Assembly: GCA_002415895.1 (NCBI GenBank)
Contig: DIAV01000003.1
Coordinates: 20,329-27,678, forward strand
Length of the DNA: 7,350 nucleotides
Direction: 5' to 3'
Source: Anaerolineales bacterium UBA5069
GTDB lineage: Bacteria > Chloroflexota > Anaerolineae > Caldilineales > Caldilineaceae
The notes under the pieces are model-generated. The model worked only from the letters and a program-made list of their open reading frames with translations, had not been told where the DNA came from and did no database searches. The first letter of the stretch is position 1. Each line of letters starts with the position of its first letter. A program made the translations under genes and the position numbers. This document shows positions 1 through 4,633 of this stretch, piece by piece.

Positions 1-24
1 GGCGCCGCCCAGCCAGTCGTTCAT
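1..24 (-). CDS. Possible start of the next transporter gene (partial)
   Basis: An ATG on the minus strand at 24-22 lies two bases after the stop codon of the substrate-binding protein and opens a frame (MNDWLGGA) that runs off the window edge. In ribose-type ABC operons the binding protein is followed by, or lies next to, an ATPase and a permease, so a transporter gene is expected here. No clear Shine-Dalgarno sequence precedes the ATG and eight residues identify nothing. The call rests only on position and could be wrong. Confidence 0.3.
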
Positions 25-26
25 TG

Positions 27-1073
27 CTACTTGAGTGTTTCGGCGGTGACAAGCTGCACTGGTGTCTTGCTCCAGCCAGTGATGTCCTCACCGTTGATCA
101 TGCGGAAGCCGGTTTCAACACACATGGTGGCAAGCATGGGGCCGAACTGGTCGATTGTGGCCAGCATCTTGCCTTCCTTGATCAGCTCCTGAACGGCGCC
201 GATGTTGTCAAAACCAACAACCTGGATCTGGCCGGTGAGGCCGGCGGCTTCAATCGCCTTAACAACGCCCAGGGCCATAGAGTCGTTGGCGGCCATGACA
301 CCCTGCATGTCAGGATACTTTGTAATCAGATTGGTCATCAACGTGTTGGCCTCTTCGGTTTCCCAATGGGCCGTGGTTGATTCGAGAACTTCGAGGCCGA
401 ACTCTTCAGCCGCGCGCACGAAGCCATTCTTGCGCATGGTGGCATTGTCGGCGCCGGGGTTGCCTTCAATAATGACAACCTTGCCGCCTTCGCCCAGGGC
501 TTCGGCCAGTGCGACACCAGCCAAGTACGCGCCCTCTTCATTGTCCGGGCCAACGAAGACGAGGTCCTGCAGGCCGGCCTCGGTGAGCGCCTTGTCATCC
601 AGCTTGACGTCGAAGTTTACAACCGTAATGCCAGCGTCAATGGCCTTCTTGGCCGGTGCAACGAGGCCAACCGAGTCGGCCGGGGCGAGGCAGATCAGGT
701 CGACATCCTGGACAATGAAATTTTCGACAGCCGAGATCTGCGTGTCGATGTCGGTTTCGGAGTTCATGCCCACCGGGATGAGCGTGAAGTCGCCGCGTCC
801 CTGCTGATAGGCAACAGCGCCCTCTTCCATGGTCTTGAAGAACTCATTGGCAAGGGACTTCATGACGAGGCCTACAACGGGCATACCGTTCTTGCCGGCA
901 GGCGCAGGCACAGCGGCGGCAGCGCCCTCGGCCGGGGCGGCTTCTGCAGGAGCAGCTTCAGCAGGAGCGGCAACCTCAGCAGGGGCGGCAGGGGCGGCCA
1001 CCGGTGCAACGCAGGCGGCGAGTACGAGCGACAAAATGGTCAACAGGGCAAAAACACGAGCAGCGGTCTTCAT
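27..1073 (-). CDS. Sugar ABC transporter substrate-binding lipoprotein (ribose/RbsB type)
   Basis: Extracytoplasmic sugar-binding lipoprotein of an ABC importer, 348 residues. The start at 1073 is chosen because AAGGAG lies six bases upstream and the protein then opens with a lipoprotein signal: MKTAAR, a hydrophobic stretch to residue 20, and lipobox LAAC with Cys21 as the lipidation site. An in-frame extension to 1229 is not protein-like. Residues 22-60 form an Ala/Pro/Glu linker. The type 1 periplasmic-binding fold (Peripla_BP_4 style) runs from about 64 to 340. Visible family marks are NEFF (76-79), GPDNEEGAYLAG (175-186), Arg214, AANDSMALG (261-269), VVGFDN (285-290) and ATIDQ (305-309). 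These line up by pattern with sugar contacts of RbsB (N-x-F-F, R, N, D, Q), but the usual Asp-Arg pair reads Asp155-Val156. The sugar is therefore unknown; pentose or a related polyol is a guess. It lies downstream of the LacI gene on the same strand, as expected of a repressor target. Confidence 0.93.
   Translation of the reverse strand: MKTAARVFALLTILSLVLAACVAPVAAPAAPAEVAAPAEAAPAEAAPAEGAAAAVPAPAGKNGMPVVGLVMKSLANEFFKTMEEGAVAYQQGRGDFTLIPVGMNSETDIDTQISAVENFIVQDVDLICLAPADSVGLVAPAKKAIDAGITVVNFDVKLDDKALTEAGLQDLVFVGPDNEEGAYLAGVALAEALGEGGKVVIIEGNPGADNATMRKNGFVRAAEEFGLEVLESTTAHWETEEANTLMTNLITKYPDMQGVMAANDSMALGVVKAIEAAGLTGQIQVVGFDNIGAVQELIKEGKMLATIDQFGPMLATMCVETGFRMINGEDITGWSKTPVQLVTAETLK
927..971 (-). 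repeat. Three 15-bp in-frame repeats encoding the AAPAE linker
   Basis: Residues 35-49 of the lipoprotein are three copies of AAPAE, encoded by three consecutive 15-base units. The two at 942-971 are nearly identical; the one at 927-941 has drifted. Function is likely a flexible tether between the lipidated Cys21 and the binding domain. Such tracts can change copy number by replication slippage without breaking the frame. Confidence 0.75.
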
Positions 1074-1079
1074 GCGAGT

Positions 1080-1085
1080 CTCCTT
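1080..1085 (-). promoter_or_regulatory. Ribosome binding site AAGGAG of the binding-protein gene
   Basis: AAGGAG on the minus strand, six bases before ATG at 1073. It decides the start against the longer open frame to 1229, and it agrees with the lipoprotein signal beginning at that ATG. Confidence 0.85.
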
Positions 1086-1086
1086 G

Positions 1087-1110
1087 GTTTGGAACAACGT
1101 TGTTCGAAAC
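1087..1110 (-). promoter_or_regulatory. 24-bp palindrome with CG centre, candidate LacI-family operator
   Basis: A perfect 14-bp palindrome, GAACAACGTTGTTC (1092-1105), is flanked after one mismatched position by GTTT on the left and AAAC on the right, with G1087 pairing C1110. That gives an almost perfect 24-bp inverted repeat. The AACGTT core with a central CG is typical of LacI-family operators such as that of PurR. It sits directly before the Shine-Dalgarno sequence of the sugar-binding protein and downstream of a LacI-family gene, so a roadblock or repression site is plausible. It does not match the repeat in front of the LacI gene itself, so which protein binds it is open. Confidence 0.6.
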
Positions 1111-1140
1111 GGTGCACATTCTGCAAACAGACGTGCACCG
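1110..1140 (-). repeat. Inverted repeat CGGTGCAC / GTGCACCG, 15-nt loop
   Basis: Eight-base arms at 1110-1117 and 1133-1140 pair perfectly. The hairpin would lie in the leader of the binding-protein mRNA, just upstream of the 24-bp palindrome. It has no T-run after it on the minus strand, so it is not an ordinary terminator. It could be a leader hairpin or part of a protein-binding site. Confidence 0.5.
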
Positions 1141-1186
1141 AGGTGAAGCAAACCGAAGTGTGGGTGTGCGGGCGACGGCCATTGGA

Positions 1187-1260
1187 AGTACATCCATACA
1201 TATGGCAAGGCTGACACCGTAGGCGCCAAACGTCGCGTATATGGTTTGGCAGGATGTACT
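1187..1260 (-). repeat. Nested inverted repeats in the LacI-binding protein gap
   Basis: Nine-base arms AGTACATCC (1187-1195) and GGATGTACT (1252-1260) pair perfectly and enclose a second perfect pair, GCCAAAC (1225-1231) and GTTTGGC (1244-1250). A short palindrome, CCATACATATGG, overlaps the left arm at 1194-1205. Together these could fold into a branched RNA in the leader of the binding-protein mRNA, or mark paired protein sites on DNA. No known riboswitch class is recognised, and no convincing promoter could be placed between 1074 and 1345. Confidence 0.45.
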
Positions 1261-1345
1261 CTGTTACCGTTTGTAAAATTGCCTGACGATTCTCCTTTCT
1301 TCGTGGTGGCAAAGAGGGCAAACGATCAGTGATGAACGTGTGGGC

Positions 1346-2374
1346 CTACTCGACGAAATAGCTAATGCTGCGACTGGGCGCACTTGCTGTGGTGCGACGA
1401 ATGATGAGGCGGTTGCGCAACATGACGCGCCGTGGCGGCAGCGTGCGATCCTGCATGCGCTGCAACAGAAGTTCGGTAGCCACGCGCCCCAGTTCAGTCG
1501 TGGGCTGGGCTATTGTTGTCAGCGGCGGGTTGAGATAGCCGGCAATGTGAATATCGTCAAAGCCGACAACGGAGACATCCTCCGGCACGCTTAGGCCGGC
1601 ATCGCGCACGGCGGCCATGGCGCCAATCGCCATGAGGTCATTACACGCAAAGATCGCTGTGGGCGGGTCGGCGCGCTTGAGCAGCTTTTGGGCAGCCACG
1701 TAGCCGCTGTGGTCGCGAAAATCGCCGCGCACGATCATCGATGTGTCGACACGCAACCCTGCGGCGCGCAATGCGGCGCGATAGCCTGCCACGCGCCCAG
1801 CGCTTGATTCCAAATCGGAAGGGCCGGCAATGCAGGCAATGCGTTTGTGGCCCAATTGGGCAAGGTGCTCGCTGGCGGCGTAACCGCCGGCCTCGTGGTC
1901 TGTGAGTACACAGTCATTCGCCGGATTGGCGAGGTCGCGGTCAACCACAACGAGAGGCGGACCACGCTCGACAAGCGCGCGCATGGCGTCGCTCGATGTG
2001 GCAGCCGCCACGAGGACAATGCCGTCCACCTGGCGTTTGAGGAGCAAATCCAGATAGAGCGCCTCGCGTTCGGCGTCATCGTCGCTGTTGCAGAGGACGA
2101 CGGCGTGACCAATGCCATAGGCGGCATATTCAACACTGTGCGCCATTTCGGCAAAGAAAGGGTTGCTGTTGTCGGGGACGATGAGCCCAATGGTGTGCGT
2201 TTGTTTGCGGCGCAGGCTGCGGGCGAGGGCGTTGGGTTGATAACCCAAGTCGCGCATGGCTCTTTGCACGCGCTCGCTCAGTTGAGGGCTGACCGGGCGT
2301 GTGCCGTTAACCACATGGGAGACAGTTGTGGCGGAGACGCCTGCGCGCACGGCCACATCGTGGATTGTCACCAT
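1346..2374 (-). CDS. LacI-family transcriptional repressor, sugar-responsive
   Basis: Cytoplasmic DNA-binding repressor of 342 residues, the usual length for LacI/GalR members. The N-terminal helix-turn-helix spans about residues 2-25 ([19 protein letters not shown]) with NG at 23-24, followed by the hinge helix PNALARSLR (47-55). The effector domain (about 60-330) has the periplasmic-binding fold: [13 protein letters not shown] (62-74), VVVDRD (142-147), CIAGP (181-185), ACNDLMAIG (243-251) and VVGFDDI (269-275). The pattern N-x-F-F, Asp-Arg, Asn, Asp resembles a ribose-type sugar pocket; this is family knowledge, not proof of ligand. The ATG at 2374 gives the standard N-terminus MVTIHDVA; its ribosome site is weak. 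It stands upstream of and co-directional with the sugar-binding protein, with no clear terminator in between, so the genes may share a transcript. Its own promoter carries an operator-like repeat, which suggests it represses itself. Confidence 0.95.
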   Translation of the reverse strand: MVTIHDVAVRAGVSATTVSHVVNGTRPVSPQLSERVQRAMRDLGYQPNALARSLRRKQTHTIGLIVPDNSNPFFAEMAHSVEYAAYGIGHAVVLCNSDDDAEREALYLDLLLKRQVDGIVLVAAATSSDAMRALVERGPPLVVVDRDLANPANDCVLTDHEAGGYAASEHLAQLGHKRIACIAGPSDLESSAGRVAGYRAALRAAGLRVDTSMIVRGDFRDHSGYVAAQKLLKRADPPTAIFACNDLMAIGAMAAVRDAGLSVPEDVSVVGFDDIHIAGYLNPPLTTIAQPTTELGRVATELLLQRMQDRTLPPRRVMLRNRLIIRRTTASAPSRSISYFVE

Positions 2375-2446
2375 GCATATTCCGCACTGTGAAGGGAGAT
2401 ATTTGCGCAGTAGAATGCGTTGTGGAAGCGTCGGGGAACGGAGCGA

Positions 2447-2469
2447 CGCAATCGATTGCGCAGTCGATT
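2447..2469 (-). promoter_or_regulatory. Tandem operator-like repeat at the LacI transcription start
   Basis: On the minus strand AATCGACTGCG and AATCGATTGCG follow each other with a 12-base period and one mismatch. The second copy forms part of a perfect 14-bp palindrome, CGCAATCGATTGCG (2447-2460), with the CG centre typical of LacI-family sites. It begins seven to eight bases after the -10 box, covering roughly +1 to +23, where a bound repressor would block initiation. Autoregulation by the adjacent LacI-type protein is the simplest reading. Confidence 0.72.
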
Positions 2470-2475
2470 ATGGCT

Positions 2476-2504
2476 AGAATAGCACGATCAGGCGGGCATG
2501 TCAA
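2476..2504 (-). promoter_or_regulatory. Sigma-70 promoter of the LacI-family gene
   Basis: On the minus strand TTGACA (2504-2499) is followed by a 17-base spacer and TATTCT (2481-2476): a perfect -35 box, ideal spacing and a five-of-six -10 box. The start is expected near 2469, giving a leader of about 95 bases before ATG at 2374. It may also drive the downstream transporter genes. Confidence 0.85.
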
Positions 2505-2551
2505 GGATTTCGTAAAGTCCAAAGTAATATTGCGTTTCCTGAATCGAAAGG

Positions 2552-2568
2552 GCGCCCCAGCGGGGCGC
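2552..2568. repeat. GC-rich hairpin, 7-bp stem, AGC loop
   Basis: Perfect seven-base arms at 2552-2558 and 2562-2568. Only CCTTTC follows on the minus strand and AAAA on the plus strand, so it is a poor terminator. It lies upstream of the LacI promoter and may insulate the divergent genes or be a remnant. Confidence 0.5.
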
Positions 2569-2676
2569 AAAATGCGGCTTATGGGGGGGGTCTTTGCTCA
2601 GAATCTACAAGTGAGATGCACAGCCTGTCCACAGGCCCTTGTTTGGTAGTCGTTTCTGATGCTCGGCGCATGTGTG

Positions 2677-2705
2677 TTGTTTCAGATGTGATTTCGCGTT
2701 ATGCT
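2677..2705 (+). promoter_or_regulatory. Weak candidate promoter of the nuclease gene
   Basis: TTGTTT (2677-2682), a 17-base spacer and TATGCT (2700-2705) point toward the nuclease gene. The boxes match consensus at three and four of six positions, so this is the best-looking candidate but not a strong one. It would give a leader of about 90 bases. Low basal expression would suit a nuclease. Confidence 0.3.
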
Positions 2706-2804
2706 AATGACTACTGTGTTAACATGAGGGCAGTGGTTAATCATCACACTCAAGTCAACTTGATTGCCACACAGATTCATCCTCAGCTCAGAAAGCACCC
2801 AACA

Positions 2805-3920
2805 ATGACATTTCTCGAAGCAGCCAATGCAGTGCTTTCCGAGGCAGGAACTCCACTCCACTACCAGGAGATATTTGATCGCGCGCTTGCGCTTGGGATC
2901 ATTGAAACCAATGGTGTTACGCCGCAAACAACAATGGCTTCACGCTTGTATACTGTAACAAAGCAGGAGGGATCAGGATTTGAGCGCCACGGCAAAGGTG
3001 TCTTTGGCCTGACGCAAAAGAAGAAAGGCGGCGTGGAAACGCTGGTTGCGGAGACAAACGAGCACACGCGTGCTCAACTGCGCGCACTTCTGGCACAAGT
3101 CCCTCCCAAACGCTTTGAAGCATTGATCATGGACCTGCTGTTGGAAATGGGCTTCGATGAGGCGACGCTGGCCGTTACGCCTTACGTGAAGGATGGCGGC
3201 ATTGACGTTAAGGGAACATACTCCACTGCGGGTCTCGCACAGGTCAATGCTGCAGTGCAAGTCAAGCGTTGGAAGAACAACATCCAGTCGCAAACAGTTA
3301 CGCAACTGCGCGGTTCTCTCCAGGTGCATCAGTTTGGAATCATCATCACGACCAGCGATTATACGAAAAGCGCGCGGCAAGAGGCTGAGGCGCCGGGCAA
3401 GTCGCGTATATCGCTCATCGACGGTGAGCAGCTCATCGAACTCCTGCTGAAGCATCACATTGGCGTGGTTGATCAGTCCTTCATCGTCAAGCAGCTTGAC
3501 GCCGAGTGGTGGGGTGAAGTGATTGAGGTACAGACGCGCGAGACGGCCAACGACGAGATTGTAGTGACGCCTGTCAAGGACGTTGTCGACAAGCGTGCCG
3601 TTAAGCCAGTAAGCGTTACGATACTGGGCAGGAACGTGGATGTGAGGACATGGAAGGACGTCCTTTGCGCAGTTGCAGAAGAACTGGCGGAGGCGCACCC
3701 AACCGAGTTTGCTGAAATCGCAACGTCTCTGCATGGCGTCAAGAGACGCTATATTGCATACGACGCCAGTACTATGATATCTCCTGCAGCCATTGGAGTG
3801 ACTGGCCTCTGGCTGGAGTGCAATCAATCGGCGGTGACGGTGCAAAAGCTGAGCCTCATGTTACTTGAGGCTTTTGGGCATCATGATGCGGAACTGCAGA
3901 TACGCACTGACCAAGAGTAG
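2805..3920 (+). CDS. HARE-HTH / Mrr-type restriction endonuclease, stand-alone
   Basis: Predicted DNA endonuclease of 371 residues, likely acting on foreign or modified DNA in the cytoplasm. The start at 2805 is chosen because residue 1 then opens the HARE-HTH domain (MTFLEAANAVLSEAG, PLHYQEI, to about residue 72, ending GKGVFGLTQ). That winged helix is known from HB1, ASXL and bacterial restriction enzymes and is proposed to sense modified DNA. After a Lys-rich linker, residues 89-217 form an Mrr_cat core: FEALIMDLLLEMGF (Glu105), DGGIDV (130-135, Asp134), VQVKRW (151-156, the QxK variant with Gln152 and Lys154) and GIIITTSDYTKSA (178-190). This is the PD-(D/E)xK arrangement seen in Mrr-like type IV enzymes. 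Residues about 265-371 form a third domain I cannot name (GRNVDVRTWKDVL, LECNQSA). Upstream in-frame codons to 2616 look non-coding, and the ribosome site is weak. No methyltransferase is adjacent, so a modification-dependent single-gene system is inferred. Base composition looks less GC-rich than the neighbours, compatible with transfer. Confidence 0.9.
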   Translation: MTFLEAANAVLSEAGTPLHYQEIFDRALALGIIETNGVTPQTTMASRLYTVTKQEGSGFERHGKGVFGLTQKKKGGVETLVAETNEHTRAQLRALLAQVPPKRFEALIMDLLLEMGFDEATLAVTPYVKDGGIDVKGTYSTAGLAQVNAAVQVKRWKNNIQSQTVTQLRGSLQVHQFGIIITTSDYTKSARQEAEAPGKSRISLIDGEQLIELLLKHHIGVVDQSFIVKQLDAEWWGEVIEVQTRETANDEIVVTPVKDVVDKRAVKPVSVTILGRNVDVRTWKDVLCAVAEELAEAHPTEFAEIATSLHGVKRRYIAYDASTMISPAAIGVTGLWLECNQSAVTVQKLSLMLLEAFGHHDAELQIRTDQE

Positions 3921-3945
3921 GCACGTGCGTTGCACACCTTCAAGC

Positions 3946-3991
3946 AAAAAGAGGGGGGAGGCGGATACATCCGCCTCCCCCCTCTCTTTTT
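3946..3991. terminator. Bidirectional rho-independent terminator
   Basis: A perfect 16-bp stem (3950-3965 with 3970-3985), rich in G:C pairs, has a TACA loop. It is followed on the plus strand by CTTTTTG and preceded by AAAAA, so each strand ends in a T-run. It lies between the convergent nuclease and cold-shock genes and should stop both transcripts. Confidence 0.93.
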
Positions 3992-4005
3992 GTTACGTGG
4001 ACTGA

Positions 4006-4224
4006 CTAGCGGCCGAGCTTGCGCACGTTCGCTGCTGCCGGGCCCTTGGGGCCGGCAACGATCTGGAATTCCACCTGCTCGCCTTCCGCCAGCGTGCGGA
4101 AGCCCTGACTCTGAATGGCCGACTGGTGGACGAAGACATCCTTGCCACCTTCGACTGAAATGAAGCCGAAGCCCTTCTGATCGTTGAACCACTTCACTGT
4201 GCCCACGACATTCTGCTGACTCAT
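4006..4224 (-). CDS. Cold-shock protein, CspA family
   Basis: Small single-domain nucleic-acid-binding protein of 72 residues, the usual size. The OB-fold is complete: [15 protein letters not shown] holds Trp12 and Phe13 and ends with RNP1 (KGFGFI, 17-22), and DVFVHQSAI holds RNP2 (VFVHQS, 30-35). The rest, [26 protein letters not shown], is standard for the family. It binds single-stranded RNA/DNA and acts as an RNA chaperone; whether this copy is cold-induced or constitutive cannot be told from the protein. GAGG lies nine bases before ATG, with AAGGA further upstream. It is monocistronic, with its own promoter near 4430 and a strong terminator after the stop. The long leader is like those of cold-regulated csp genes. 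Confidence 0.97.
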   Translation of the reverse strand: MSQQNVVGTVKWFNDQKGFGFISVEGGKDVFVHQSAIQSQGFRTLAEGEQVEFQIVAGPKGPAAANVRKLGR

Positions 4225-4407
4225 CTGGGAAATCCTCGTTCCTTACACTGCTTGGTTGGCCGGGCCTTGGGCGGCACGGCCGATGAAATGTGAAAACAAG
4301 ATCGTGAAGCTCCCAGTACTGTCAGTCAGCATCAGAAAACGCTGCCCGGACGCGGAGGTCTGGACAGCGCTCATCAGCACTTCAGTCAGAACTCACAATA
4401 TCTTGCA
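4225..4407 (-). promoter_or_regulatory. Long 5' leader of the cold-shock gene
   Basis: About 183 bases lie between the predicted start (near 4407) and the ATG. The leader contains a stable hairpin at 4340-4369, repeated CTGACTGA and CTGATG words in its first half, and a GGCCG/CGGCC pairing closer to the ribosome site. Long structured leaders are known to control translation of cspA with temperature; similar control here is inference. The sequence does not match any leader I can recall. Confidence 0.55.
4340..4369 (-). repeat. Stem-loop in the cold-shock leader
   Basis: Twelve-position arms at 4340-4351 and 4358-4369 enclose a six-base loop. In the minus-strand RNA one pair is G-U and one is an A-C mismatch; the other ten are Watson-Crick. 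No T-run follows, so it is not a terminator; a leader structure is likely. Confidence 0.55.
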
Positions 4408-4464
4408 GAGGTGAATATACTCCTGCGCGTTGCGTTTGTCAACGTTTTGTTGCGCATTTTGCAA
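4393..4464 (-). CDS. Possible 23-residue leader-type small ORF
   Basis: A near-perfect Shine-Dalgarno, AGGAGGTG (4478-4471), lies eight bases before a TTG that opens a 23-codon frame ending in TGA (LQNAQQNVDK, then RNAQEYIHLCKIL). The frame covers the cold-shock promoter, so it could be translated only from a transcript starting further upstream, such as read-through from the P450 gene set. The peptide matches nothing I know. The ribosome-site match may be chance in a GC-rich spacer. Confidence 0.2.
   Translation of the reverse strand: MQNAQQNVDKRNAQEYIHLCKIL
4414..4442 (-). promoter_or_regulatory. Sigma-70 promoter of the cold-shock gene
   Basis: On the minus strand TTGACA (4442-4437), a 17-base spacer and TATATT (4419-4414): perfect -35 box, ideal spacing and a five-of-six -10 box. 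Together with the terminator at 3946-3991 it defines a single-gene unit. Expression should be strong, as expected for a csp gene. Confidence 0.88.
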
Positions 4465-4633
4465 CGAGTGCACCTCCTGTAGCGCGCGCTGCGCAAGAAT
4501 CGACGCGCGCAACCCGCAACGCAGGGCGCGGTGAACGGAAAACCGCAATTCCGCCCACACCTGCACAAATAATTGCAAAATGTGTGGCCGCCAGGCCGTG
4601 TAGTACGCAGCGGCGCCCCAATCGCGTATTGGG
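4443..4633. other. Spacer between the 165-residue gene and the cold-shock promoter
   Basis: No convincing gene beyond the doubtful small ORF. The stretch holds a 10-bp inverted repeat, CATTTTGCAA (4455-4464) and TTGCAAAATG (4573-4582), around a GC-rich 108-base core. There is also a GGCC-TGGC-GGCC mini-hairpin followed on the minus strand by an AT-rich stretch with ATTTT, and the hairpin at 4617-4633. One of these may end the upstream operon, but none is a strong intrinsic terminator. Confidence 0.5.
4617..4633 (-). repeat. Hairpin directly after the 165-residue gene
   Basis: CCCAAT and ATTGGG arms around a five-base loop lie immediately after the TAG stop at 4634-4636. No T-run follows, so it may protect the mRNA 3' end or be a weak, factor-dependent stop; an intrinsic terminator is unlikely. 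Confidence 0.4.

Larger units (their letters stand above)
2505..2804. other. Gene-free region between the divergent LacI and nuclease genes
   Basis: The stretch holds no protein-like frame; the in-frame extension of the nuclease to 2616 has no coding character. It contains a GC-rich hairpin with GCGCCCC and GGGGCGC arms (2552-2568) and a three-base loop, lacking a T-run on either strand. It also has a run of eight G at 2583-2590, a small hairpin GCCTG/CAGGC (2623-2636) and a weak candidate promoter at 2677-2705. Confidence 0.6.

Noticed and set aside
1074..1229. In-frame N-terminal extension of the substrate-binding protein to 1229
   Set aside because: It places 52 non-conserved residues before a textbook lipoprotein signal, while AAGGAG sits at the proper distance from the ATG at 1073. 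The extension would also cover the palindrome and hairpin.
1261..1345. Promoter for the binding-protein gene just after the LacI stop (TTTACA-like box near 1280)
   Set aside because: No matching -10 box at 16-18 bases could be found; expression from the upstream LacI promoter is as likely.
2552..2568. GC-rich hairpin as an intrinsic terminator
   Set aside because: No T-run follows on either strand, and no gene ends nearby.
2616..2804. In-frame N-terminal extension of the nuclease to 2616
   Set aside because: The 63 extra residues are Cys/His/Val-rich without domain character, and the HARE-HTH domain begins exactly at the ATG at 2805.
2973..3845. Minus-strand open frame of 290 codons opposite the nuclease
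   Set aside because: Antisense to the Mrr core; the translation has no family resemblance and no ribosome site.
3946..3991. Long inverted repeat as an attachment site or insertion-element end
   Set aside because: The T-runs on both sides and its position between convergent genes explain it as a bidirectional terminator.
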